Positions 27,083-38,143 of a DNA stretch of 64,000 bases are shown piece after piece. How positions within the stretch are numbered: position 1 is the first letter of the stretch; each line of letters begins with the position of its first letter. The stretch lies in NCBI GenBank assembly GCA_031291725.1, contig JARLIM010000034.1:62001-126000 (forward strand), in the 5' to 3' direction. The notes under the pieces were generated by a model, which had not been told where the DNA came from, searched no databases, and was given only the letters and a program-made list of their open reading frames with translations. The position numbers and the translations under genes were made by a program. The DNA is from Acetobacteraceae bacterium. Its GTDB lineage: Bacteria; Pseudomonadota; Alphaproteobacteria; Acetobacterales; Acetobacteraceae.

Positions 27083-27357
27083 CACGCGGCTCCCTTCAAG
27101 CGTCGCATCACCCAGGCCCGCCCGACCATCACGCCCAGCGCGCAGAGTATCAGCGCCGTCGCACCGCCCGCGACGGCAAAGCCTGCCTCCAATGCCGCCA
27201 GCACGGCCAGCCGCAGCAGGATGCTCAACACCACCAGCCCGGCTTTCCCGCCACCGGCAAACCGCCGCGTCGTCCACCAGACATTGTAGAAATACGCCAC
27301 CCCCGCCAGCACACCGGCAAGGAAGGCCAGGGCGAGGATGAGGGGGGAGAGCGTCAT
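27082..27357 (-). CDS. atpR: N-ATPase accessory membrane protein AtpR
   Basis: This 91-residue protein has three hydrophobic segments and a short basic C-terminus (GRAWVMRRLKG). Its size, hydrophobicity and position between atpQ and atpB identify it as AtpR, a marker of N-ATPase operons. Its role is thought to be in c-ring assembly or ion supply, which is not proven. ATG 27357 overlaps the atpQ stop (ATGA). Confidence 0.82.
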   Translation of the reverse strand: MTLSPLILALAFLAGVLAGVAYFYNVWWTTRRFAGGGKAGLVVLSILLRLAVLAALEAGFAVAGGATALILCALGVMVGRAWVMRRLKGAA

Positions 27358-27637
27358 GACCGTTCAATCCATTTCCACGCCGACCAGCAGCCAAGGCCCA
27401 GGCCGATCATCAGCAGGGGCGCGGTCCAGAACAGGCCGGAATTCAGTCGCCCATCCAGCCAGCGGCCAAGTGCCACGCCGAGCAGCATCGGCACCACGAT
27501 CATCCAGCCCAACACGCCAATCTGCGCCAATCGCCGCCCCACGCTCGCCTCGCCCTCGCGCAGCCAGCGCCGATGCCGTTCGCTGTGCAACCGGATGCCC
27601 CGCACCAGATCGTCCTCGTCCTCGGGCAGTTTCTGGC

Positions 27638-27641
<4 letters not shown>
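27354..27641 (-). CDS. atpQ: N-ATPase accessory protein AtpQ (AtpI-like)
   Basis: This 95-residue protein starts with an acidic-basic soluble part (about 40 residues) followed by two hydrophobic segments. These contain PMLLGVALGRWLD, a pattern shared with the AtpI/AtpQ family of assembly factors. It lies between atpC and atpR with 4-nt overlaps at both ends. The start at ATG 27641 is chosen from this overlap; the longer frame lies over atpC. Confidence 0.82.
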
Positions 27642-29592
<1,951 letters not shown>

Positions 29593-29612
29593 TTACCCGC
29601 ACTGAACAGCCG

Positions 29613-31805
29613 TCACGCGGCCGCGGTTTGAATGATCTTGCGCGGGAAGTCCGATACAATCGGCAGCCGCACGGTCAGGCGCGCGCCGGTTGGCATATTT
29701 TCGGCGATGATGGTGCCGCCGAAGGACTCGACGATGCCGTGGCACACCGACAATCCCAGCCCGGTGCCGACGCCCACCGGCTTGGTGGTGAAAAACGGCT
29801 CGAACACCCGATCCAGCACCGCTTCCGGAATGCCGGGGCCGGTGTCGGCGATCGAGAGATCGACGAAGTGCGTGGCCTTGGTGGCGGCGACGATCACGCG
29901 GCGGGTTTCGCGCGGCGTGCTGATCAGCGCATCGCGGGCATTGAGCAGCAGATTGACCAGGATTTGCTCCAGCAACACCTGACTGACCTTCACCGGCTCC
30001 AGCCCCGGTTCGATGACCACCTCCACCGCGATGCTGGCCTCGCGGAGGCTGCCGCCGACCAGCAGAAGCGCACCGTCGATGGCGCGCCCGACAGGGACGG
30101 AGGCGCCCGTGTCGGTCGGCTGGCGGCCGAATTGGCGCAGATGGTCGATGATGCCGCTGGCGCGTTGAATCAGGCTGGGGATCTTCTCCAGCTTTGCCTG
30201 CGCCGCCGCCTCGTCTTGACGGCGCAGGGACAGCAGGGCGTTCTCGGTGATCAGCGATATGGCCGATAGCGGTTGGCTCATTTCATGCGCCAGACCCGTT
30301 GCCATCTCGCCCAGCATCGACAGTCGGGCCGAGACCACCGCATTGGCGGAATTCAGCCTTTCGGCCTCGATATCGGTGATCAGGCCGACGACTTCGATCC
30401 GGTCGCTGTCTGCACTGACCTTATGCTCGGTAAACCGCATATGGCGTACCGAGCCATCGGCACATTCCACCAGCCGCTCAAACGTGTATGTCTGTTGATT
30501 GGCCGGCACCAGACGTTCGGCGGATTGTTCATGGTTGGCGCTGAGCAAGGCGTTCAAAACCGTCAGGCCGTTTTGCAAGGCCGCACTGGCGGCAATCGGC
30601 CAGCCGGTCATCGCGGTGAAGCCTTGGCTCAGATATAGGATCGCCACGAGGCCGACGCTCTCATACCGGGCGCGGTAGATGGTGCCGGGGAAGGTGGCGA
30701 TGACGCGGTTGACCTCCTCCTGCGTTGCTTGAATACGGCGCTCGCTTTCAATGGCAAGTTCCACCGCCTGCGACGCCTTTTTGCGGGCGCGGCGTTGGCG
30801 GTTCACATTGACGGCGAGCAGCAGCACCACCAGCAGGCAGCCATCGGCCACCCAAACCAGGGTGCGCAATTGGGCTATGCCACTGGTCAGGCTGGCCGTT
30901 TCGATGCCGGCGGAGACGACGAGCTTGAGATCGCGCATCCGGCGCATCGCGGTCAGCACATCCTGGCCATCGTGGCGGCTATGTTTGCGCAAGGTCGCCG
31001 TCTCCCGCCCTGCAAGCGCATCGACCATGCCGGGTGGGGGCGGCTCTGTGGAGATGTCGGAGACGGTGCGCCATTCATTATGGACGAGCACATTGCCGCC
31101 ATCGCGCCACACGGCGGCGCGCTGGAGTGGCGGAGGCACCAGATCGGCGAGTTGTCGCGACAAAGCCACCGGATCGATGGCCACCACGGCCACCCCCGCC
31201 ATACTGCCGTCCGCATGATGCAGGGTGCGTGACAGGATCACCACCGGCTCGTTGCGCGCACGTCCGCTCAACAGATCGGTGACACTGGTGCCGACATCGT
31301 TGCGGGTATGGGCGATGAAGTAGCTTCGGTCGTGCAGATCGACTTCCCGGTTTCCCGGCACGATCGACCAACGGCAAATGCCGTCATTGTCAATCACGAC
31401 GGCATTGACGATATCAAAATCATGCGCGGCCACGAGATCGCTGATTGTCTTCTCGATCGTCGATTTGTCGCCCAATTTGGAATCGATCACGTCCTGGCGC
31501 TGCTGCATCCAATCCAGGGCAAGACTTGCACCTTGGATGGAGCGGCGCACCCAGGCTTCCAGCCCGATAACCGTTGATTCCATTTGCTTCAGCCCAGCGC
31601 GCACCGCCAAATCCTCGGCACGCTGGCAGGCCGCCATCATCGCGAAATGCGCAACGACAATCAGGCACAGCCCAAAAAACACATGATAACGGCTGTTCCA
31701 CCAGCGCAATTTCGCCACGGGCACAGAGTGCAGTTTGGAGATCGGCCGGGATTGCTCAACGGCATGGTTGGCAGCTGATGGCGGATCGGCAGCAGGGAAA
31801 TTCAC
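29613..31805 (-). CDS. Membrane sensor histidine kinase with extracytoplasmic PDC/CACHE domain
   Basis: This kinase has about 730 residues. A membrane segment near 40-60 (YHVFFGLCLIVVAHFAMM) and another near 320-340 (CLLVVLLLAVNV) enclose a 250-residue extracytoplasmic domain of PDC/dCACHE type (DRSYFIAHTRNDVGTSV). Then come a PAS domain, a phospho-acceptor His in GLAHEMSQPLSAIS, and an ATPase domain (NLLLNARDAL, DTGPGIP, GTGLGLSV). The sub-type resembles DctB/FixL-like kinases. Start: a GTG at 31805 has GAGG 8 nt upstream; a longer frame to an ATG at 31865 has no ribosome binding site and a Cys-rich start unlike such proteins. Its cognate regulator is not adjacent. Confidence 0.82.
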   Translation of the reverse strand: MNFPAADPPSAANHAVEQSRPISKLHSVPVAKLRWWNSRYHVFFGLCLIVVAHFAMMAACQRAEDLAVRAGLKQMESTVIGLEAWVRRSIQGASLALDWMQQRQDVIDSKLGDKSTIEKTISDLVAAHDFDIVNAVVIDNDGICRWSIVPGNREVDLHDRSYFIAHTRNDVGTSVTDLLSGRARNEPVVILSRTLHHADGSMAGVAVVAIDPVALSRQLADLVPPPLQRAAVWRDGGNVLVHNEWRTVSDISTEPPPPGMVDALAGRETATLRKHSRHDGQDVLTAMRRMRDLKLVVSAGIETASLTSGIAQLRTLVWVADGCLLVVLLLAVNVNRQRRARKKASQAVELAIESERRIQATQEEVNRVIATFPGTIYRARYESVGLVAILYLSQGFTAMTGWPIAASAALQNGLTVLNALLSANHEQSAERLVPANQQTYTFERLVECADGSVRHMRFTEHKVSADSDRIEVVGLITDIEAERLNSANAVVSARLSMLGEMATGLAHEMSQPLSAISLITENALLSLRRQDEAAAQAKLEKIPSLIQRASGIIDHLRQFGRQPTDTGASVPVGRAIDGALLLVGGSLREASIAVEVVIEPGLEPVKVSQVLLEQILVNLLLNARDALISTPRETRRVIVAATKATHFVDLSIADTGPGIPEAVLDRVFEPFFTTKPVGVGTGLGLSVCHGIVESFGGTIIAENMPTGARLTVRLPIVSDFPRKIIQTAAA

Positions 31806-32303
31806 CAACAAAGCCTCGCCACTACAAACCGACTCGCACCACACGCATGATGCGCCGCACCGCACGGGGAGGCGTCAGAAGAGAAATGTCAGTGCGAAAA
31901 GAACGTCAAGAGGAAGCTATTCGCAATCGCTTCAACATTCAGTGTATCACGACGACGTGATGCTAACATTGGGAAAACATCCGAGTCATCAGGTCAATTG
32001 TCGAGAAATGTCATGCTTCATTTGACGTTAGTATATAAAACATGAAAACAACACATAAAACTAACAAAACACAATATTTAACGGAATTAAAAAAGTCAAT
32101 ATGAAAATATAAAATAAATATATGTATAGCAATACAAAAATACACGATGGGGTCTAAATTTCAACAAGATCAAAATTACATTAAATCACAGGATTAATTT
32201 TCGTAAATCGGGACGTGATTAACTTGTTCATCTGGTGCTTCATAAGCTTGTCGCTGGATATGGCGGGAGTTTGGAAGTTGCTTTCCAGGTGTGGAGGTCG
32301 GTC
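31806..32303. other. AT-rich divergent intergenic region upstream of GH8 glucanase
   Basis: No gene is visible in these roughly 500 nt. The part at about 31970-32220 is strikingly AT-rich, with A-runs and TATA-like stretches. It separates the sensor kinase (minus strand) from the glucanase (plus strand) and probably holds both promoters. I could not find a convincing operator or RNA structure. Confidence 0.55.
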
Positions 32304-33518
32304 ATGTCTTGCAATTCTCTCAATGCTTCGATCAATGATGTAACCTCCGAGGTCCATGTGCCGCGTCGTGGTTTTATGCGGGCGGCCCTTCTCCTGGGCG
32401 CGGCGGCGCTGTTGCCTGCGGCATATGTTGGCAAGTCGCTGGGGTCCACCAATTTGCCGAAGGTGCGGGCGATGCGTCTGCCGCCCGTATCCACCACGGC
32501 AGACGCCGCCGATCAGGCGGCATGGTTGATCTATCGCACCCGCTTCATCGCCCCCGAGGGCCGCGTGGTCGATACCGGCAATGGCGGCGTGTCGCATTCG
32601 GAAGGTCAGGGCTATGCGATGCTGTTCGCGACCTGGACCAATGACCGTCCCAGCTTTGAGCGCCTGTGGAACTGGACGCATGCGCATCTCTCTCGCCCGT
32701 CCGACGCGCTGCATGCGTGGCGCTGGGATCCGAGGCGGGCGGTGCATGTTGAGGATCTGAACAGCGCCACCGACGGCGATCTGATGATTGCCTGGGCCTT
32801 GCTGCGCGGGGCTGAGCGTTGGGATGTTCCACAGTGGCGTGAACGTGGCCTGGCCATCGGCCGCGACATTCTGGCCGCCTCCACGCGTGAGGTGGGTGAG
32901 CGGACCTATCTGCTGCCGGCGCCGTATGGCTTTGATCACGATGACCGGCTGGTGCTCAACCCATCGCATTACGTCTTCCCGGCGATGCGGGCTTTGGCGG
33001 CAGCGCGGCCCGACCCGCGTTGGGCGCAGCTGGAGCGCGACGGTCTGTGGCTGATGGAGAGCGCCCGCTTTGGTGAATTCGATCTGCCGGCGGATTACGT
33101 GCAGGTGGATCGGATCTCGGGTGCGGTCAGCCTCGCCCGCGGCTGGCCGGAAATGTTCTCGTGGAACGCCGTGCGCGTGCCGTTGCATCTGGCCTGGGCG
33201 GGTGAAACCGACTCGCAGGCTCTGCAGGCGACAGTGCGGTTCTGGAAGGTTGAGCAGGGTCACAACATCTCGGCCTGGGCCGATCTGCGTTCGTCTGGCC
33301 GTGCGCCCTATTCAGCCAATGGCGGCATCGTCGCCGTGGCAACGCTGGGGGCTGCCGCCACGGGTGTGCTGCCGACTGGCGCGGCCATGCCGGATCTGGA
33401 AACGGCGGGCGATTACTACGCCGGCTCGCTGATGATGCTCTCCCGGATGGCGATGCAGGAAGGCGTTCTTGCCAGCCGCACCCAGGCAGGCGCTTCGGCG
33501 GCGATTGCCAGGGTGTGA
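32304..33518 (+). CDS. Secreted family-8 endoglucanase (BcsZ-like)
   Basis: This 404-residue glycoside hydrolase family 8 enzyme should cut beta-1,4-glucan such as cellulose outside the cytoplasm. The general acid Glu sits in SHSEGQGYAML near residue 92 and the Asp base in NSATDGDLMIAWALL near 150. Other family blocks are DALHAWRWDP and NPSHYVFPAMRAL. The leader has a Tat-like twin-arginine (PRRGFMRAALLLG near residue 20). ATG 32304 has GGAGG 6-7 nt upstream, so the longer frame from 32235 is not used. BcsZ enzymes usually sit in cellulose synthase operons; no bcsA or bcsB is here. A paralogue lies at 42647. Confidence 0.87.
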   Translation: MSCNSLNASINDVTSEVHVPRRGFMRAALLLGAAALLPAAYVGKSLGSTNLPKVRAMRLPPVSTTADAADQAAWLIYRTRFIAPEGRVVDTGNGGVSHSEGQGYAMLFATWTNDRPSFERLWNWTHAHLSRPSDALHAWRWDPRRAVHVEDLNSATDGDLMIAWALLRGAERWDVPQWRERGLAIGRDILAASTREVGERTYLLPAPYGFDHDDRLVLNPSHYVFPAMRALAAARPDPRWAQLERDGLWLMESARFGEFDLPADYVQVDRISGAVSLARGWPEMFSWNAVRVPLHLAWAGETDSQALQATVRFWKVEQGHNISAWADLRSSGRAPYSANGGIVAVATLGAAATGVLPTGAAMPDLETAGDYYAGSLMMLSRMAMQEGVLASRTQAGASAAIARV

Positions 33519-33552
33519 GATGCGGGCCAAGGCAGGCTGACCCTGGAGCGGG

Positions 33553-34284
33553 TCAGTCTTCCGGGTAGCCTCGGAAGACATAGCCGACATTGCGGATGCT
33601 GGCGATCATCTCACCAGCGCCGCTGCGACCGAATTTGCGCCGGATTTGATGGACCAGATTGTCCAGCGACCGGTCATCCACCGTATAGGGACGACGCAGA
33701 ACATGGCGCGACAATGCGTCGCGGTCCACGGGGGAACCGGGATTGGTCGCAACCATTTGCAACAGATCGAATTCCGCCGAGGTAAGCTGCACCGGGCTGC
33801 CATCGGGACGATAGATGCGGCGTTCGGTGTTCGACATCCGCCAATGCCCGATCGACGGTGCCGAGGGCTCGCGATGGGTGCGGCGCAGATGCACCCGCAC
33901 GCGCGCAACCAACTCACGTCCGCTGATCGGCTTGAGAAGAAAATCGTCCGCCCCCAGCTCCAAGCCAATCACCCGGTCCGCTTCACTGCGGCTGGCGGTG
34001 AGGAACAGCACGGGGGCGGAGCTGACATTGCGAATGGCGCTGAAATGCAAAAGCGTGTCGAATGCCCCCAGTCGCTGATCCAGCACGATCAGATCGGGCT
34101 TCCAGTTTTCCAGCGTGGACATGGTGCTCTGCCAATCCAGGCAGGTTCTGCACGTGATGCCGCTATGCTCCAGCGCTTCGCTCATTTCCTGCAGGATGAC
34201 TGCGTCGTCATCAACGAGCAGAACCGAGTTCTGTTCTTCGCTTGATGCAGCCAACACGAATCTCTCCCCGAAGTCGTTTGCCAT
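33553..34284 (-). CDS. OmpR/PhoB-type response regulator
   Basis: This 243-residue protein has a receiver (VLLVDDDAVIL near 22, phospho-acceptor Asp in LIVLDQRLGAFD near 65, Lys in FLLKPI near 115). It also has a winged-helix DNA-binding domain (MSNTERRIYRP then LTSAEFDLLQMVATNPG near 170, and VDDRSLDNLVHQIRRKF near 205). It is convergent with the glucanase gene (34 nt apart) and divergent from the kinase at 34853, its likely partner. The start is placed at ATG 34284, although no strong ribosome binding site precedes it. Confidence 0.85.
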   Translation of the reverse strand: MANDFGERFVLAASSEEQNSVLLVDDDAVILQEMSEALEHSGITCRTCLDWQSTMSTLENWKPDLIVLDQRLGAFDTLLHFSAIRNVSSAPVLFLTASRSEADRVIGLELGADDFLLKPISGRELVARVRVHLRRTHREPSAPSIGHWRMSNTERRIYRPDGSPVQLTSAEFDLLQMVATNPGSPVDRDALSRHVLRRPYTVDDRSLDNLVHQIRRKFGRSGAGEMIASIRNVGYVFRGYPED

Positions 34285-34852
34285 CACGGTTGTATACCAG
34301 AGGTGTCGCGCCGAATGAAGTTCCGATGGCGCACGTTGTTGTGATAATGTTGTGGTTTTGCCGACATATGACACAAAATACGACAATTCTCGATGGGCGG
34401 CAGGAGGTATTCATCTGGGGGGAATTGTCGGGACACGATGGTTTTTGGCATAATTTTTTAAAATAAATCCTCAATGATTTCTAAAAATAATCAAACTTAT
34501 ATATAAAAAATTTCAACATATAAAATATCATGTATACAATACATAAAAAATATGTAATATATGCAAATATTATAATTTTATATACATGAAATTAAATTAC
34601 AGCCGTTATGTTATTTTATAGCATATTTTAATTTTTGATAAATATTTTATATGTTTCATTTTATAGTAAATCAGTGCTATAAAATTAAATGTAATATTTA
34701 GTTACATAAGAAATGTATATTGATATTTTTTTTGATGATTTATATGTCGATTTCAAGATCGTTTATGCGAATTGTGGTGTGTCTGTGCTATTTTTTTGTT
34801 TGCCTGAAAAAACACGACAAAATTGAATTGGACTTCACCTCCGGCACCCAAG
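34285..34852. other. Extremely AT-rich divergent intergenic region
   Basis: These 568 nt separate the response regulator (minus strand) from the kinase (plus strand). From about 34450 to 34800 the sequence is almost entirely A and T, in strong contrast to the rest of the window. Short open frames here are fortuitous. It may hold regulated promoters, a silencer-binding region, or remnants of acquired DNA. I see no terminal repeats or attachment site. Confidence 0.6.
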
Positions 34853-37390
34853 ATGGTCCAGGATATGACGGTTGGGCACAAAGATATGATGGGCGCAATC
34901 ACTCAATGCGATGAGATGGGCAGCTCGAATCATCTCTTCGGCGCGGCGATATTGGATACGCCGACAGAGCATGCGTTTGATCAGATCAGCAGTTTGGCCG
35001 CCCGTTTGTTTGACGCGCCGATCTCCTTGATCAGTATCATTGATGGCGAGCGGATTTGGTTCAAATCGGCACATGGTGTTGATTTGAGCGAATGCCCGCT
35101 TGAAGGTGCGCCGTGCGGCATCGTGGCGCGTCAAAACGACATGCTGGTGATCCAAGACGCCCGGCAGCAGCAGCCTTTCGTGATCTCCCCCTATCTTCTT
35201 GAACGCATCGGTGTGCGGTTTTACCTCGGCGCCCCTTTGCGCACGGCCGATGGCGCGGCCATCGGCACCATCTGCGTGGCTGACACCAAGCCGCGCGGCC
35301 CGGTGACGGAGCAGCAACGGGAATCGATGTGGGATTTGGCGCGGCTTGCCACGGACAGCATCGAAGTCTTCCGCAAGGCGGCGGCTCTGCGTGCGGCCAA
35401 TCAGCGCAATGTGCTGATGTGCCAGATGATGCGTGTTGTCGCCGAGGCAGAGACATTTGCCGGCGCCTGTGAACAGGTGACTGAAATTCTGCGCGCGGCC
35501 ATTGATGCCAGCGTGGTGCGGTTTTTCCGGCTGGCATCGGATGGCACGTCGGTGGATTACATTGCCGGCACCGGCCCGCATTCCGATCTGGTGGGCCGAT
35601 TATTTGCCCGGGGCGCGTTCACCATCAGCAACACCCTGGTGGGCAAGGCCATCATCGAGTCGGGCCAGATCGTCATTCCTGACATCACCACCGTCGATTC
35701 CGAGATTTTTCCGCTGATCACGCTGGATATACAGGCCGAGTTGCGCAGCATGATCGTCACCCCCTTGGCTGTGCTCAATGAGCATGTGGTGCTGATGATC
35801 GGCTATGCTGAACCGCCGGCGCATCTGCATGGCATTGCGCAATTGGCCGAGGAATTGGGCGTGGTTCTGCATCCGCTGCTGCGTCGGCTGAAGGATCAGA
35901 CGGAATTGCGGCTGTTTCGGCGCGCCGTTGATGCCTGCCCGGACCCGGTGGTGATCGCCGATGCCGATACGATCGATGAGCCTGGCCCGCGCATCGTCTA
36001 TTGCAACAATGCCTTCGAACTGCACACCGGCTATCGGCGCGAACAGGTGCTCGGGCGGTCGCCGCGTGTGATGCAGGGGCCAAAAACCTCGCCGGTGGCA
36101 CGTCAGCGCATTCGCAATGCGTTGGAGGCACATGAACCGATCACGCAGACCATGCTCAATTACCGCGCCGACGGCAGCGAGCGTTGGGTGGAGTTGAACA
36201 TCGCGCCGGTTTTCGACGAACAGGGGCGTTGTCGGCAATGGGTGGCCGTGCAGCGGGACTTGACCGAGATGTTCGATTCCTCCCGCCAGCGCAAAATGGC
36301 GCTGCGGGAGATGCAGGCGATCTTTGCCGCAATGCCCGGCGGGGTGATCCGATATACGATGGATGTGTCGGGCGCGTGGAGTAAGCGTTTCGTGTCCGCC
36401 TCGATGGAGAGCGTCACCGGCCTGTCGGTGGAGGAAACGGCGTGCAGCCGGTGGCTGCCGAGCTATATCTCGGCCGAGGCGTATCAGGATTTCAAGCAAA
36501 GCCTGCTGAAATCTTGCTCCGAGGGCGTTGTGATCGTTGAGCTGCGCTTCATCGGCAAGGACCGTCAACTCCGCCTCTTGCAGGTTCGGATGAGTGGCTA
36601 TCTCGGCGCGGATGGCGCGGCGGAGGTGTTGACGATCTGGTTGGATGTCACACGTGAGCGCAGCATGGCGGCCCAACTCGATCAGGCCAGTCGATTGGCC
36701 GATCTGGGCAAAATCGCCACCAGCATCGCGCACGAGTTGAATCAACCGCTGGCCGGTATCAGTCTGGCGGCGGAAAACGCGCTGCGCACCTTGGGCAATC
36801 CGGCCTATCCGCAGGAGCGGGTGGTGGTGAAGCTCAATCTGATCACCGATTTGGCCACGCGGGCGGCCAATGTGATCCGCAATATCCGCGAATTCGCCCG
36901 CCGTGACGATGTGGCGCCGTTGAATGTCAACGTCGCCGCCCTGGTGGAAAATGCCGTCATTCTCACCCAGCCGCGCTTGCATGAATGCGAGGTCGATGTG
37001 GTGGTCTCGCTGCCAGACGATCTGCCCGCGGTCTGCGTGCGGCCGATTTCGGTGGAACAGGTGTTGATCAATCTGATCGTCAATGCCTGTGACGCTTACG
37101 GCACGGCCAAGGCGTCACATCGCACGGCGCCGGCCAAAATCACCGTGACCGGCAGTGTCGCCAACGGGAAGGTTGAGCTTGCGGTGCGTGACAGTGCGGG
37201 CGGCATTCCGGCGGATTGCTTGTCGTTGATTTTCGAGCCGTTTTTCACCACCAAGGCCCCCGGCTCCGGCACCGGCATGGGATTGTCGATCTGTGCGGGG
37301 CTGGTGCAGGAAATCGGCGGCACGCTGACCGCTGATAACGAGAACGATGGGGCGGTGTTTCGTCTCAGCTTACCGATTGACCGGGCGTGA
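34853..37390 (+). CDS. Soluble multi-sensor histidine kinase (GAF-GAF-PAS-PAS)
   Basis: This protein has about 845 residues and no membrane segment. An N-terminal GAF domain (PISLISIIDGERIWFKS, then LGAPLRTADGAAIGTICVAD) is followed by a second GAF, then a LOV-like PAS (YCNNAFELHTGYRREQVLGR). In LOV photoreceptors the next motif GRNCRFLQ holds a flavin-binding Cys; here it is GRSPRVMQ, so light sensing of that type is unlikely. A second PAS, a His in SIAHELNQPLAGIS, and an ATPase domain (NLIVNACDAY, GTGMGLSI) complete it. The start is uncertain among ATGs at 34853 and 34865. The divergent regulator at 33553 is the likely partner. Confidence 0.82.
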   Translation: MVQDMTVGHKDMMGAITQCDEMGSSNHLFGAAILDTPTEHAFDQISSLAARLFDAPISLISIIDGERIWFKSAHGVDLSECPLEGAPCGIVARQNDMLVIQDARQQQPFVISPYLLERIGVRFYLGAPLRTADGAAIGTICVADTKPRGPVTEQQRESMWDLARLATDSIEVFRKAAALRAANQRNVLMCQMMRVVAEAETFAGACEQVTEILRAAIDASVVRFFRLASDGTSVDYIAGTGPHSDLVGRLFARGAFTISNTLVGKAIIESGQIVIPDITTVDSEIFPLITLDIQAELRSMIVTPLAVLNEHVVLMIGYAEPPAHLHGIAQLAEELGVVLHPLLRRLKDQTELRLFRRAVDACPDPVVIADADTIDEPGPRIVYCNNAFELHTGYRREQVLGRSPRVMQGPKTSPVARQRIRNALEAHEPITQTMLNYRADGSERWVELNIAPVFDEQGRCRQWVAVQRDLTEMFDSSRQRKMALREMQAIFAAMPGGVIRYTMDVSGAWSKRFVSASMESVTGLSVEETACSRWLPSYISAEAYQDFKQSLLKSCSEGVVIVELRFIGKDRQLRLLQVRMSGYLGADGAAEVLTIWLDVTRERSMAAQLDQASRLADLGKIATSIAHELNQPLAGISLAAENALRTLGNPAYPQERVVVKLNLITDLATRAANVIRNIREFARRDDVAPLNVNVAALVENAVILTQPRLHECEVDVVVSLPDDLPAVCVRPISVEQVLINLIVNACDAYGTAKASHRTAPAKITVTGSVANGKVELAVRDSAGGIPADCLSLIFEPFFTTKAPGSGTGMGLSICAGLVQEIGGTLTADNENDGAVFRLSLPIDRA

Positions 37391-37425
37391 CGCCGCCCCG
37401 ACCGACAGAGTTTTTCAGCAGCCTG

Positions 37426-37893
37426 CTAGTTTGGCAGGGCTTGCTTGCGACGATTGGCTGCGCGGCCGAGGGCGGCCTCGGTGACGGAGAAAATCTCGTC
37501 CAGCAGGAAAGGCTTGCGGACGAAGGCAAACGAATGATTGCGCAGTTCCGCCTCCGCTTCCGCGCGCAATCCGTGCCCGGTGACGAGCACGATTTCCAGC
37601 GCATTGGATTCATCGCGGTTTTTAAGAACGAGATTGCTCAGCGTAATGCCATCGCATTCCGGCATGCGGATGTCGGAAATCATCACCCCGATATTGGCAT
37701 CGTGCGACAAGATTTCTTGCGCCTTCTTGGGTGAAGTAACGCCGGTGACGGTGTACCCCTCAAAGCTGAAAGCCTCAACAAGTTCATCAACCATGTGAAC
37801 TTCATCATCGACAATCAAAATCGACAGGGGTTGCCGCACGTCTAAATGCACTTGTTGCAAGCCTTCGAGATCATTTTCCAAGCCGTTTTTCAT
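37426..37893 (-). CDS. Single-domain response regulator
   Basis: This 155-residue protein is a stand-alone receiver: acidic pocket in ILIVDDEVHMV near residue 27, phospho-acceptor Asp in GVMISDIRMPECDG near 73, Thr in IVLVTGHG near 102, and Lys in FVRKPF near 125. There is no output domain. It is convergent with the soluble kinase gene (35 nt apart), so it may take phosphate from it and act by protein contacts or as a phosphate sink. Confidence 0.85.
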   Translation of the reverse strand: MKNGLENDLEGLQQVHLDVRQPLSILIVDDEVHMVDELVEAFSFEGYTVTGVTSPKKAQEILSHDANIGVMISDIRMPECDGITLSNLVLKNRDESNALEIVLVTGHGLRAEAEAELRNHSFAFVRKPFLLDEIFSVTEAALGRAANRRKQALPN

Positions 37894-38143
37894 TTTGCCG
37901 GAAGCCTGTATCTCGTTTTGGCGTAAATTATATAAGCGGCATGTTAGATGACACGCCGCTCCGATGCAATCGAATGCGAGTTCGGAATCTTATCAACTTT
38001 CTAATTTTTACAGACCATTGCAGTTTTGGGATGAGATCCAGGTCACACACTGCAAGAGCCGCGCCAAGCATGAGGCTTTTGGTTGCCGAGGCGTGAAGCA
38101 TCCCGCACACTCCCGGCGCGGTTGTGCATGGGGATGCGGGGCT
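37894..38143. other. Divergent intergenic region before bisC-like gene
   Basis: About 250 nt between the receiver protein (minus strand) and the molybdoenzyme (plus strand). An open frame extends the molybdoenzyme back to 37964, but that N-terminus has no family resemblance, so I treat this stretch as leader and promoter DNA. No specific element identified. Confidence 0.4.

Noticed and set aside
34450-34852. AT-rich island as an insertion sequence or phage remnant
   Set aside because: No transposase fragment, terminal inverted repeats or target-site duplication is visible.
37395-37440. Short CCTGC/GCAGG inverted repeat near the kinase and receiver gene ends
   Set aside because: Only a 5-bp stem and partly inside a coding end, too weak to call a terminator.
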